Part shown: positions 18,093 through 26,610 of the stretch, piece by piece
Numbering within the stretch: the first letter of the stretch is position 1
How the letters are laid out: each line of letters starts with the position of its first letter
Assembly (NCBI GenBank): GCA_020854915.1
Contig: JAHKLT010000033.1
Span: 1 to 53,839, forward strand
DNA: 53,839 bases
Origin: Methanobacteriaceae archaeon
Lineage (GTDB): Archaea > Methanobacteriota > Methanobacteria > Methanobacteriales > Methanobacteriaceae
Reading direction: 5' to 3'
Made by a program: the position numbers and the translations under genes
Notes under the pieces: model-generated
Told to the model about the DNA's origin: nothing
The model's input: only the letters and a program-made list of their open reading frames with translations
The model's database searches: none

Positions 18093-19259
18093 TTGAAATA
18101 TTATATAAGCCCTTATAATAAAGAAGCACCATTAAAGTTTCCCGATAAAATTACAATATATGATACTACTTTAAGAGATGGTGAACAAACACCTGGTGTT
18201 TGTTTTAAAAAAGAAGAAAAATTAGAAATAGCTAAGAAGTTAGACCAGTTTAAAATTCATCAAATTGAAGCAGGATTTCCTATTGTTTCTGAACACGAAC
18301 AAAAATCAATAAAAAATATAGTTAGAGAAGATTTAGATGCAAAGATTATAGCTCTTTCTAGATGTAAAAAAGAAGATATTGATGCTGCTTTAAAATGTGA
18401 TGTTGATGGAGTTATAACCTTTATGGGAACATCAGACATCCATCTACAACATAAAATGAATATTTCAAGAGAAGAAGCAATTAATGTAGCTATGAATGCA
18501 ATTGAATATGCAAAAGATCATGATTTATTTGTTGCATTCTCAGCAGAAGATGCTACAAGAACAGATTTAGACTTTTTAAAAAGAATTTATAAAAAAGCAG
18601 AAAGCTACAAAGTAGATAGAGTCCATATAGCAGATACTGTTGGAGCAATTACTCCTCAAGGAATAACATATCTGATAAGCGAACTTAGAAAAGATATTAA
18701 AACAGATATAGCTATGCACTGTCATAATGACTTTGGTTTAGCTGTAATAAATTCTATTACAGGAATTTTTGCTGGAGGAAATGCTATATCAACTACAGTA
18801 AATGGTATTGGTGAAAGAGCAGGAAATGCTTCTCTTGAAGAAGTGGTTATGAATTTTAAAATATTATACGGAAAAGATTTAGGTTTTAAAACAAAATATA
18901 TTAAAGAATTATCTGAAATGGTTGCAAAATATAGTGAATTACCAATTCCATATAATAAATCTATTGTAGGTAGAAATGTTTTCAGACATGAATCTGGAAT
19001 TCATGTAGATGCTGTTATTGAAGAACCTCTTACCTATGAACCATATATGCCAGAACTTGTAGGTCAAAAAAGACAGTTAGTATTAGGTAAGCATTCAGGT
19101 TGTAGGGCTGTTAAAGCAAAATTAGATGAATGTGGATTAGAAGTAACTAAAGATAAACTTTGTAAAATCGTTGAAAAAGTTAAAGAACAACGTGAAGAAG
19201 GAAAATATATTAATGATGAAGTTTTTGTTGAAATTGTAAAAAGTATTAATGAGGATTAA
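18093..19259 (+). CDS. aksA: homocitrate synthase AksA (coenzyme B pathway)
   Basis: Condenses 2-oxoglutarate (and its chain-elongated homologues) with acetyl-CoA, the first step toward 7-mercaptoheptanoyl threonine phosphate (coenzyme B). The protein is a DRE-TIM metallolyase: YDTTLRDGEQTPGVCF near the N-terminus, HCHNDFGLAV (metal-binding His), NGIGERAGNASLEEV, and the C-terminal HESGIHVDAV. The IPMS/citramalate regulatory domain is absent, as expected for AksA (about 390 residues). The neighbouring aksD supports AksA over citramalate synthase. The start is uncertain: TTG 18093 gives MKYYISPYN; GTG 18084 and TTG 18087 are alternatives. Confidence 0.9.
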   Translation: MKYYISPYNKEAPLKFPDKITIYDTTLRDGEQTPGVCFKKEEKLEIAKKLDQFKIHQIEAGFPIVSEHEQKSIKNIVREDLDAKIIALSRCKKEDIDAALKCDVDGVITFMGTSDIHLQHKMNISREEAINVAMNAIEYAKDHDLFVAFSAEDATRTDLDFLKRIYKKAESYKVDRVHIADTVGAITPQGITYLISELRKDIKTDIAMHCHNDFGLAVINSITGIFAGGNAISTTVNGIGERAGNASLEEVVMNFKILYGKDLGFKTKYIKELSEMVAKYSELPIPYNKSIVGRNVFRHESGIHVDAVIEEPLTYEPYMPELVGQKRQLVLGKHSGCRAVKAKLDECGLEVTKDKLCKIVEKVKEQREEGKYINDEVFVEIVKSINED

Positions 19260-19269
19260 TGTGAACTAA

Positions 19270-20523
19270 ATGAATATTACTGAAAAAATTTTATCAAAAA
19301 AAGCAGGGTATGAAGTAAATCCTGGTGAAATAATAGAAATTAATGTAGATTTAGCTATGTCTCATGATGGTACTTCTCCACCAACGATTAAAAGTTTTGA
19401 AAAAATAACAGATAAAGTATGGGACAAAGAAAAAATAGCTATTGTTTTTGACCACAATATTCCAGCAAATACCATTGGTTCTTCTGAATTTCAAAAATTC
19501 ACAAGAGATTTTATTAGAAAACAAGGAATAAAAAATCATTTCATACACGGAGAAGGTATTTGTCATCAAGTACTACCAGATAATGGATTAGTAGAACCTG
19601 GAAAAGTTATAGTGGGTGCTGATTCACATACTTGTACTTATGGAGCATTTGGTGCTTTTTCAACGGGAATGGGTGCAACTGACTTGTCTATGGTCTATGC
19701 TACAGGAAAAACATGGTTTATGGTACCTGAAGCTTTAAAATTGGAAGTAGTAGGTGAACTTAAACCTAATATTAAAGCAAAAGACATAATTTTACATTTA
19801 ATAGGTGAGATTGGTGTAAATGGTGCAAATTACAAAACTACTGAATTTTGTGGAAGCATTATAAACCAAATTGACATTGAAGGTAGACAAACTATCTGTA
19901 ATATGGCAATAGAAATGGGTGCAAAAAATGGAATTATCAATCCAGATCAAAAAACATTAGATTATGTATCTAAAAAAACTAAAAAACCAATAGATTCATT
20001 AAATATATTAAAGTCTGATGACGATGCAATATATAAAAAAGAAATTATCTTTGATATTAGTGATTTAGAACAACAAATAGCCTGTCCAAATGATGTAGAC
20101 AATGTGAAACCAATCTCAAAAGTTGAAGGGACAAGTATTGATCAGTGTTTTATAGGTTCATGCACCAATGGTAGATTATCTGATTTGAAAGATGCAGCTG
20201 AAGTTTTAAAAGGTAAAAAAATTAATGAAAATGTAAGATTGATTATAGCTCCTGCATCACGAGAAATATATAAAAAAGCAATGGAAAAAGGTTATATGAA
20301 AATATTTATTGAATCTGGAGCTATTATATGTAATCCAGGGTGTGGACCTTGTCTTGGAGGACATATGGGCGTTTTATCAGAAAATGAAGTTTGTATATCC
20401 ACAACAAATAGAAATTTCAAAGGGAGAATGGGAGATCCAAAATCAGAAGTATATTTATCTAATTCTGAAGTCGTTGCATCTTCAGCTATTGAAGGAATTA
20501 TTACAAAACCAGATAATTTATAG
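19270..20523 (+). CDS. aksD: homoaconitase large subunit AksD (LeuC family)
   Basis: The 417-residue large subunit of an aconitase-type hydro-lyase: dehydrates and rehydrates homocitrate-type acids in coenzyme B synthesis. It has an N-terminal DLAMSHDGT, HQVLPDNGLVEPG, GADSHTCTYGAFGAF, and the [4Fe-4S] ligands in CFIGSCTNGR and CNPGCGPCLGG. The LeuC paralogue for leucine synthesis is very similar; assignment to AksD rests on being 10 bases after aksA. The small subunit (AksE) is not in the window. Confidence 0.86.
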   Translation: MNITEKILSKKAGYEVNPGEIIEINVDLAMSHDGTSPPTIKSFEKITDKVWDKEKIAIVFDHNIPANTIGSSEFQKFTRDFIRKQGIKNHFIHGEGICHQVLPDNGLVEPGKVIVGADSHTCTYGAFGAFSTGMGATDLSMVYATGKTWFMVPEALKLEVVGELKPNIKAKDIILHLIGEIGVNGANYKTTEFCGSIINQIDIEGRQTICNMAIEMGAKNGIINPDQKTLDYVSKKTKKPIDSLNILKSDDDAIYKKEIIFDISDLEQQIACPNDVDNVKPISKVEGTSIDQCFIGSCTNGRLSDLKDAAEVLKGKKINENVRLIIAPASREIYKKAMEKGYMKIFIESGAIICNPGCGPCLGGHMGVLSENEVCISTTNRNFKGRMGDPKSEVYLSNSEVVASSAIEGIITKPDNL

Positions 20524-20537
20524 TATTAAGTGAGATA

Positions 20538-21101
20538 ATGGTAAATGAAGATAATGAAACTAATAAAAGATTAATTGAAAAAATTAATAGTGTTGAAAAA
20601 AATTATAATACTGATTTTTCAAATACACAAAAAATATTATTAACAACTGATGGATCTGTTACAGCTATTTTAGATGTTTTAAATGGAAAAATTGATTTAA
20701 AAACATTAGAGCAACACTTTGAAAAATCAACAAAAGAAATAGCTAAATTAATTAATATCAATCCTGGAGAAGATATAAATTATAGGGAAGTATTAATGTA
20801 TAAAGATGAAAATCCACTAATTTATGCAATCTCATATATTCCAATAAAAAGACTAGATGGAAATTTTAAATCAGATTTAATAAGAGCAGATATTCCTATT
20901 GGAAGAATACTAAAAAAATATAATATTGAATCAAGAAGAGAAGTTAAAAATATTCAAGTTGAACCATCTAATTCTAAATTAGAAGAAATATTTAAAACAG
21001 ATGCAGATCTACTAACTAGAGAGTATACTATTATAAAAAATGGAGAAATATTAATTTGGATAAAAGAAATTTTTCCAGTAAATAATTTTAAAGAAAATTA
21101 A
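20538..21101 (+). CDS. DUF98 chorismate lyase-like protein
   Basis: A 187-residue protein with QKILLTTDGSVTAILDVL near the N-terminus, YREVLMY, and LIRADIPIGRILKKYNIES in the C-terminal half; these are the marks of the DUF98 / chorismate pyruvate-lyase-like family. Such enzymes release 4-hydroxybenzoate from chorismate, and in methanogens this is a proposed source of the aryl unit of methanopterin; that is family knowledge applied here, not shown by the window. The gene lies between aksD and fen with short gaps (14 and 2-11 bases), so the five plus-strand genes probably share transcripts. Confidence 0.78.
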   Translation: MVNEDNETNKRLIEKINSVEKNYNTDFSNTQKILLTTDGSVTAILDVLNGKIDLKTLEQHFEKSTKEIAKLININPGEDINYREVLMYKDENPLIYAISYIPIKRLDGNFKSDLIRADIPIGRILKKYNIESRREVKNIQVEPSNSKLEEIFKTDADLLTREYTIIKNGEILIWIKEIFPVNNFKEN

Positions 21102-21112
21102 AGGTGTTTAAA

Positions 21113-22096
21113 TTGGGTGTTAAATTTAAAGATATTGTTGAATCTGATAAAATAAATTTTAAAGATTTAGAAGGAACTACAATAGCTATTGATGCTTATA
21201 ATATAATATATCAATTTTTATCAAGTATAAGGCAACAAAATGGTCAACCATTAATGGATTTAGAAGGAAATATAACATCTCATTTAAGCGGTATTCTATA
21301 CAGAAATTCATCTATAATTGACAAAGGTATAAAACTTATCTATGTTTTTGATGGAGAAAGTCATGTTTATAAACAAAAAACAATTAGTAAAAGACAAGAA
21401 ATTAGAAGTGAATCTGAAAAAAAATGGAAAGATGCATTAGAAAGTGGAGATGATGATTTAGCTCGAAAATTTGCAATTAGATCTTCAAAAATATCTCCAT
21501 ATATATTAGACTCTTCTAAAAGATTACTAGATTTAATGGGAATACCTTATATACAAGCTAAAGGAGAAGGTGAAGCACAAGCAAGTTATCTAGTTCAAAA
21601 AGGTGATGCATGGGGTGTTGGTTCACAAGACTATGATTGTCTTTTATTTGGTGCTGATCAGATTGTAAGAAATTTAACATTAACAAACAATATTGGTGAG
21701 TTAGAACTTCTTAAGCTTAGAAATGTATTAAAAAAATTAGAAATCACAAGAGAAGATTTAATTAACATTGCAATACTTGTTGGAACAGATTTCAATGAAG
21801 GAGTTAAAGGAATTGGTGCTAAAAAAGGTTTAAAACTCCTAAAAGATAATAAAATCCAAAAAGCTATTGATGAATATGAAAAAAAATCTGATGAAGATAT
21901 TGAATCTGTCAAAAACATTTTTTTAAATCCATATATCAATAAAGACTATAAAATCAAATGGAAAAAAGTAGATAAAGACGGAATTTTAGAATTTTTATGT
22001 GAACAACATGGTTTTTCAAAAGAAAGAGTTATTAATGCATCAAATAAACTCAAAAAATTAAATAACACTCAAAAAAGCTTAGAAGACTGGTTTTAA
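21113..22096 (+). CDS. fen: flap endonuclease FEN-1
   Basis: Removes 5' flaps in Okazaki fragment processing and repair. Start GVKFKDIV, then the N domain with IAIDAYNIIYQFL, metal-binding acids in VFDGE, GEGEAQASYL, GSQDYDCLLFGAD and LVGTDFNEGVKGIGAKK (helix-hairpin-helix), and the C-terminal PCNA-binding PIP box QKSLEDWF. The TTG at 21113 is chosen because an N-terminal Gly after Met is conserved in FEN-1 and AGGTG lies 6 bases before it; a GTG at 21104 overlaps that ribosome site. The length of 327 residues is typical. Confidence 0.96.
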   Translation: MGVKFKDIVESDKINFKDLEGTTIAIDAYNIIYQFLSSIRQQNGQPLMDLEGNITSHLSGILYRNSSIIDKGIKLIYVFDGESHVYKQKTISKRQEIRSESEKKWKDALESGDDDLARKFAIRSSKISPYILDSSKRLLDLMGIPYIQAKGEGEAQASYLVQKGDAWGVGSQDYDCLLFGADQIVRNLTLTNNIGELELLKLRNVLKKLEITREDLINIAILVGTDFNEGVKGIGAKKGLKLLKDNKIQKAIDEYEKKSDEDIESVKNIFLNPYINKDYKIKWKKVDKDGILEFLCEQHGFSKERVINASNKLKKLNNTQKSLEDWF

Positions 22097-22261
22097 TTAT
22101 AATTAGCAGTATAACATTTAACATGAATTTTACTATTATTCTTAATAGATTTTTCATCGAATAAAATAACAAGTGAAAATTATTTGTTTATAAGTAAATT
22201 AAAAAATAAATAAATAAATATATATCTTAAAAAGAAACATAAATATAATTTGGTGATATTT

Positions 22262-22513
22262 ATGACAGATAGTGTAAAAGTTCAAACATTGAAAACTATT
22301 GGAACATTAATGACAACTGCATTTGCATTTGTTGCAGGTTTAGCTTGGAATGAAGCTATTCAATCATTCATAGAAGATTTCCTATCAAAAGGATCTGCTA
22401 CAGCAGGATTATTAATTTATGCAATTGTTGTAACCATAATAGTCGTTATTGCAACCATAATCATTACAAGAACCTTTGCTAAAATGGGTGTAGAAATAGA
22501 TACTGATGATTAA
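22262..22513 (+). CDS. small membrane protein, DUF5654-like
   Basis: An 83-residue protein with two hydrophobic segments (TLMTTAFAFVAGLAWNEAIQ and IYAIVVTIIVVIATIIITRT) joined by a short polar loop, and an acidic tail. It resembles the archaeal DUF5654 family of unknown function. The ATG at 22262 follows GGTGATATT; an upstream TTG at 22250 would start inside that site. A TATA-like TTTATAAG lies near 22189. It has its own transcription unit after fen. Confidence 0.8.
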   Translation: MTDSVKVQTLKTIGTLMTTAFAFVAGLAWNEAIQSFIEDFLSKGSATAGLLIYAIVVTIIVVIATIIITRTFAKMGVEIDTDD

Positions 22514-22526
22514 ATAATCTATTAAA

Positions 22527-23159
22527 TTAAAAAATTGGAAAATCAGATCCAAAAATTTCTTTCGTGTATTTAATAGCTAAATTAGACTCATTAGGATATT
22601 TAGCTACTACTTCTTTTTCAAAATTTTTTCTTGATTTAGCTATTGATAACAATTTAATAAAATCATTATAGCGATTAATAGACTTTTTCATATCAATATT
22701 ATCTTCTAATTTATCAAAACAAGGAAATTCTAAAGTTTTACAGATTGTTTCTCTTTGTAAATACTTTAAACGAATATATGGTGATACTGAACTTACTAAA
22801 ATAAAATCTCCAATATCAATAAGTGGTGGAACACCATCAAAATTCATTCTATCTTTTGAAGTCAGCTTTTTAAAGTTTTTTATATTATAACAATGTAGTT
22901 CAATATAAAAGTCAGGTTTAATAGTTTTTATTAAAGAGATTACTTTTCTACCAATAGCTGATTCATAATAATTTTTTTTTAAAGTTGAAATATATTCTGA
23001 TTTATCAAAATTAACAATAAAAATTTGACCATTTGAAAAATCTTCTTTTTTTAAATCTTTTAAAAAATGAAAAGAGGTTTTACCTTCATTTCCATGAAGT
23101 CCCCCAATAAATAACTTTTTAGGACCCCTCCCATTATTTATATAATGATAATAAGTCAT
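22527..23159 (-). CDS. DUF2119-like protein, zinc carboxypeptidase-type fold
   Basis: A 210-residue protein with KLFIGGLHGNEGKTSF (an H..E zinc-binding pattern like that of succinylglutamate desuccinylase and M14 peptidases) and FYIELHCY, which provides the third His. This fits the methanogen DUF2119 family, whose substrate is unknown. The ATG at 23159 sits just after the adenosylhomocysteinase stop; a longer frame up to 23237 would overlap that gene by 65 bases and adds only a hydrophobic stretch. It is probably co-transcribed with ahcY. Confidence 0.75.
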   Translation of the reverse strand: MTYYHYINNGRGPKKLFIGGLHGNEGKTSFHFLKDLKKEDFSNGQIFIVNFDKSEYISTLKKNYYESAIGRKVISLIKTIKPDFYIELHCYNIKNFKKLTSKDRMNFDGVPPLIDIGDFILVSSVSPYIRLKYLQRETICKTLEFPCFDKLEDNIDMKKSINRYNDFIKLLSIAKSRKNFEKEVVAKYPNESNLAIKYTKEIFGSDFPIF

Positions 23160-23172
23160 GAAAAATCTTAAA

Positions 23173-24423
23173 TTAAGTGCCTTCTTCCCAATTTTCCATA
23201 TAATCACACTGACAATCAGAAAGACAATCAATTTCAATACCTAATGATTGTAATTTGAGTTTAGCTACTTTATCATCAATAGAATCTGGAGTTTTTTTAA
23301 CAGAAATATCTAAATCGTTTTCTAAAATATATTTAACAGATAATGCCTGAACTGCAAAGCTCATATCCATAATTTCTGCAGGATGTCCTTGACCTCTTGC
23401 AGCTGCTAAGTTTACAAGTCTACCATCAGCTAGCAAGTATATTTTTCTACCATCTTCCATAGTAAACATTTCAATACTTTCTTTAACTTCTTCAACACTA
23501 ACAGCCTGATTTTCTAAATCTTTTCTATTAATTTCAACATTAAAATGTCCAGAATTAGCTAATATACATCCATCTTTCATATTTTTAAAGCTATCACCAC
23601 AAACGATATCGATATTACCAGTTACAGTAATCAGTAAGTCAGCATATTTAACAGCTTCAGAAGTCGGCATGACCCTAAATCCATCCATTCTAGCTTCTAA
23701 TGCTCTTATAGGATCTACTTCTGTAACAATTACATTACCACCAAGTCCTTGAGCTCTTGAAGCCACTCCTCTACCACACCAACCATAACCACATACAACT
23801 ATAGTTTTTCCAGCTATTAACATGTTAGTTGTACCCATTATTGCATCAAAAGTTGATTGACCAGTTCCATAACGATTATCGAATAGATGTTTAGTGTAAG
23901 CATCGTTAACAGCAACAACAGGAAATTTTAAAGCATTATCCTTATGCATAGCTTCTAATCTATGAACACCAGTAGTTGTCTCTTCACAAGCTCCCTGAAT
24001 ATTATTTAAGACATCTTTTCTTTTATTATGAATAACCATAATCATATCTGCACCATCATCAATAATAACATCAGGTTTATGATCTAAAACTGCATCAATA
24101 GTTTCATAGTATTCTTCATCAGTTTGTTCCCTCCATCCATACATATTCAAACCAAGAGCTGCTCCTCCCGCTGTAGCATCATCATGTGTTGAAAGAGGAT
24201 TGCATCCAGTCATAGCAACTTCAGCTCCGCCTTCTTTTAGTGTTAAACCTAGATTAATAGTTTTTGGTTCTAAATGTAAACATGAACCTATTGTTATTCC
24301 TTCAAAAGGTTTTTCTTCTCTAAACACTTTTTTAATATGTTCTAAAACTGGCATGTGTTTTTGAACCCATTTAATCTTACGAATACCTTCATCTGCTAAA
24401 CTCATATCTTTTACATTACTCAT
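23173..24423 (-). CDS. ahcY: adenosylhomocysteinase (S-adenosyl/S-inosyl-homocysteine hydrolase)
   Basis: Hydrolyses the by-product of SAM-dependent methylation; methanogen enzymes are reported to prefer S-inosyl-homocysteine. The 416-residue protein has the NAD-binding motif VVCGYGWCGRGVASRAQGLG, the substrate region DDGADM, and NDAYTKHLFDNRYGTGQS, and the C-terminal region VNLAAARGQGHPAEIMDMSF. The ATG follows GGTGAAAA. DUF2119 gene follows 13 bases downstream; the tRNA-Met gene diverges on the other side. Confidence 0.96.
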   Translation of the reverse strand: MSNVKDMSLADEGIRKIKWVQKHMPVLEHIKKVFREEKPFEGITIGSCLHLEPKTINLGLTLKEGGAEVAMTGCNPLSTHDDATAGGAALGLNMYGWREQTDEEYYETIDAVLDHKPDVIIDDGADMIMVIHNKRKDVLNNIQGACEETTTGVHRLEAMHKDNALKFPVVAVNDAYTKHLFDNRYGTGQSTFDAIMGTTNMLIAGKTIVVCGYGWCGRGVASRAQGLGGNVIVTEVDPIRALEARMDGFRVMPTSEAVKYADLLITVTGNIDIVCGDSFKNMKDGCILANSGHFNVEINRKDLENQAVSVEEVKESIEMFTMEDGRKIYLLADGRLVNLAAARGQGHPAEIMDMSFAVQALSVKYILENDLDISVKKTPDSIDDKVAKLKLQSLGIEIDCLSDCQCDYMENWEEGT

Positions 24424-24477
24424 TTTTTCACCATTAAAAAATTAATATTTATCTATTATTAACTATTAAAAACAAAA

Positions 24478-24510
24478 CATTTAAATGATATGATAATCTG
24501 ATAGATTATT
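24478..24510 (+). promoter_or_regulatory. candidate tRNA-Met promoter
   Basis: AAAACA followed by TTTAAATG (24480-24487) resembles BRE plus box A and would start transcription near 24508, about 10 bases before the tRNA 5' end. Confidence 0.4.
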
Positions 24511-24517
24511 GTCTGAT

Positions 24518-24626
24518 GCCGGGGTGGCTCAGCTGGTTAGAGCGCACGGCTCATAGGGTTTTAAGCAGTGCTCTGACTAATTCCTGGGATACCGTGAGGC
24601 CGCGGGTTCGAATCCCGCTCCCGGCA
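24518..24626 (+). tRNA. tRNA-Met (CAT), elongator type, with a 35-nt intron
   Basis: The acceptor arm GCCGGGG pairs with TCCCGGC (one G-T pair), and A is the discriminator; CCA is not encoded. D arm GCTC/GAGC, anticodon stem CACGG/CCGTG, loop CTCATA plus A, T arm GCGGG-TTCGAAT-CCCGC. The anticodon is 24552-24554. The intron occupies 24556-24590 at the standard 37/38 position. A full bulge-helix-bulge forms: anticodon stem, a 4-bp central helix (24550-24553 with 24585-24588, one G-T), and 3-nt bulges TA^G and AT^A. G1-C72 rather than A1-U72 argues for elongator, not initiator. tRNA-Ile2 with a modified CAT anticodon is less likely. Confidence 0.92.
24556..24590 (+). other. archaeal tRNA intron (bulge-helix-bulge substrate)
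   Basis: A 35-nt intron from GGGTTTTAAG to CCTGGGAT. It would be removed by the splicing endonuclease at the two 3-nt bulges described for the tRNA. Its last 11 bases, ATTCCTGGGAT (24580-24590), are perfectly complementary to the trailer at 24633-24643. Confidence 0.88.
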
Positions 24627-24632
24627 TCTTCA

Positions 24633-24643
24633 ATCCCAGGAAT
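24633..24643 (+). repeat. tRNA 3' trailer, 11-nt inverted repeat of the intron end
   Basis: ATCCCAGGAAT is the exact reverse complement of the intron's last 11 bases and starts 7 bases after the discriminator. Pairing would cover one strand of the splicing motif's central helix and the 3' bulge. Confidence 0.8.
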
Positions 24644-24766
24644 ATTTATTATTAATTATTTTTTTAATATTATAAACTAATTTAAACAATACTATTTTTA
24701 ACATAAAATTAATTAAAAACAACTTACATAATTAATTATTAATAATCCATTTTTATAGATGAAATC

Positions 24767-25939
24767 ATGTTATATCGAGAACTTGGAAAAACAAAAGAAA
24801 AAGTTTCAATCTTAGGTTTTGGGGCTATGAGATTACCAACAAAGAATTCTAATGGTAATATCGATGAAGAAAAAGCAAATGAAATGCTTTCATATGGAAT
24901 AGATAATGGTATTAATTTAGTGGATACTGCATATACTTATCATTCAGACAATTTTAGTGATGAAATAGGGAATTGTGAACCTTTTTTAGGTGAATTCTTA
25001 TCTACAGGATACAGGGAAAAGATTTTATTATCAACAAAATCCCCTTCTTGGTTAGTAGAAAAAAAAGAAGACCTTGATTTTTATTTAGATAATCAATTAA
25101 AAAGATTACAAACTGATAATATTGATATTTATTTATTACACACTTTGACAAAAGATCATTGGGATAAATTAAAATCATTAGATGTATTTGAATTTATGGA
25201 TAGAATACTCGATGATGGTCGTATTAAACATATAGGATTTTCATCCCACACAGAATTTGATACTTTAATAGATATTGTAGATAATTATGATAAATGGGAA
25301 ATTGCATTAACTCAAATGAATTATATAGATAAAAATTATCAAACCGGTATCGATGGATTAAACTATTTACATGAGTTAAATATAGGAAACATGATAATGG
25401 AACCATTAAGAGGTGGAAGACTTGTCCAAAATATACCAGACAATATAAATAAATTATGGGATAAAGCTGAAATAAAAAGAACACCTGTAGAATGGGCTTT
25501 AGAATATCTTTGGGATATGGAATCTGTGGATTGTGTTTTAAGTGGTATGACAACATTGGATCAAGTTAAAACAAATATTAAAATAGCAAATAAAGCAGAA
25601 ATTGGTTCTATTTCTCCAAATGATAAAGAAATTATTAGAGAAGTAGGTAGAGAATATAATTCTAGAAAAGGTAATGAGTGTACAGAATGTATGTATTGTA
25701 TGCCCTGTCCAGAAGGTGTAAATATTCCAGGTTGCTTTAAAGAATACAATATAGGAAAAATGTTAAATAACCCTTCAGCAAGTGCTATGCAATATTTTTC
25801 ATTAATAAGCCCTGAAGAACATGCAGAAAACTGTACTTATTGCAAAAAATGTTTAAGCCATTGCCCTCAAAATATTAACATTCCAGAAGAATTAGAAAAA
25901 GTTCATGAATTGTTTGGAGAAGAATACAATCATTACTAG
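24767..25939 (+). CDS. aldo/keto reductase with C-terminal ferredoxin-like domain
   Basis: Residues 1-290 are an aldo/keto reductase barrel: YRELGKTKEKVSILGFGAMR, VDTAYTYH (catalytic Asp and Tyr), a Lys in STKSP, and IDIYLLHTL (catalytic His). The C-terminal 100 residues hold CTECMYCMPCPEGVNIPG and CTYCKKCLSHCPQ, two cysteine clusters that could bind two [4Fe-4S] centres. This architecture is common in anaerobes; the substrate is unknown, and electrons may pass to ferredoxin rather than NADPH alone. The length of 390 is typical. It stands alone between the tRNA and a decayed gene. Confidence 0.9.
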   Translation: MLYRELGKTKEKVSILGFGAMRLPTKNSNGNIDEEKANEMLSYGIDNGINLVDTAYTYHSDNFSDEIGNCEPFLGEFLSTGYREKILLSTKSPSWLVEKKEDLDFYLDNQLKRLQTDNIDIYLLHTLTKDHWDKLKSLDVFEFMDRILDDGRIKHIGFSSHTEFDTLIDIVDNYDKWEIALTQMNYIDKNYQTGIDGLNYLHELNIGNMIMEPLRGGRLVQNIPDNINKLWDKAEIKRTPVEWALEYLWDMESVDCVLSGMTTLDQVKTNIKIANKAEIGSISPNDKEIIREVGREYNSRKGNECTECMYCMPCPEGVNIPGCFKEYNIGKMLNNPSASAMQYFSLISPEEHAENCTYCKKCLSHCPQNINIPEELEKVHELFGEEYNHY

Positions 25940-26015
25940 AAATGTGAAAATACATCAAATATAATGATAGGGATTATTTGGAAATGATTAAAGATTAAAT
26001 AGCTATTGTTTCTAA

Positions 26016-26368
26016 AATTGTGATATTGTCATTTATACATTAAATACTATTCTTACAAGAGTAATAGTGTCCAGATATCATGGAGCTATAAGTTAATTAA
26101 CAGTATTGACTTAAAATACTATATTTTATGAAGAATTATTTTCAATGAACTCCATTAATTAAGAATCAAATGATGAAATTAAAAAGAAATAAATAAAATT
26201 TCAACAGAATTACCTCCTATAATTGGTCCTGCTTCTAATATAATTAGTTGTTTAGAAGCTATAAAGGTTTTTATAATAATAACCATAATGGGTGAGATAT
26301 CTCTAATACCAAATATTTTAAAATTTGATTTGTTATATTTCAACTCTTTTAATTTAGAAGAAATATAA
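26016..26368 (+). pseudogene. decayed ThiF/MoeB/HesA-family (E1-like) gene
   Basis: Fragments in two frames recover the C-terminal half of an E1-like adenylyltransferase. In the first frame 26016-26096 reads NCDIVIYTLN, TILTRVIVS and RYHGAIS, close to the family's 'CDvvvd.tDN..tR...iHGAi'; after a stop, LTVLT and NTIFYEELF follow. In another frame 26207-26368 reads ELPPIIGPASNIISCLEAIK and ends at TAA, matching the conserved 'P.lG...G..G..eAiK' end. Stops, a frameshift and a shortened middle show that it cannot make protein. The N-terminal nucleotide-binding part was not found. Such enzymes activate sulfur carriers for thiamine or molybdopterin. Confidence 0.65.
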
Positions 26369-26478
26369 TTACTACTCTTTTTTTATAAATTATAAATTAA
26401 ACTAAAAATTTTATAATCAAAATTCTTTTTAAATTATTTTTGTTTAGTTATTAAATCTATTTTTAAATATAGAAAACA

Positions 26479-26486
26479 TTTATATA
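26479..26486 (+). promoter_or_regulatory. glnA-nrpR promoter, box A
   Basis: TTTATATA preceded by GAAAACA, a good BRE-box A pair. The start site would fall near 26510-26513, just before the first NrpR operator, leaving a leader of about 100 bases to glnA. Confidence 0.7.
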
Positions 26487-26514
26487 CTATTAGTTTACGA
26501 ATATAGTATTAACT

Positions 26515-26548
26515 GGAAATATATTTCCGATGTAGGAAGTTTGTTTCC
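26515..26548 (+). promoter_or_regulatory. two tandem NrpR operators
   Basis: GGAAATATATTTCC (26515-26528) and GGAAGTTTGTTTCC (26535-26548) both fit the methanogen NrpR consensus GGAA-N6-TTCC exactly. Their centres are 20 bp apart, two helical turns, so two NrpR molecules could sit on one face of the DNA. They lie directly downstream of the expected start, the arrangement known for the nif operators of Methanococcus maripaludis. 2-Oxoglutarate would release the repressor under nitrogen limitation. Confidence 0.85.
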
Positions 26549-26610
26549 GACTAAATATAATTCAATTTAATATTAGTTATATTTATTTATCCGAGAGGAG
26601 AATGTTTTAA

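Noticed and set aside
24556-24590. Intron as a box C/D guide RNA
   Set aside because: No C box (RTGATGA) or D box pair is present in the 35 bases.
25224-25556. Minus-strand frame of 110 codons inside the aldo/keto reductase gene
   Set aside because: The plus strand encodes a full family protein with catalytic residues; the frame is a by-product of A/T-rich codons.
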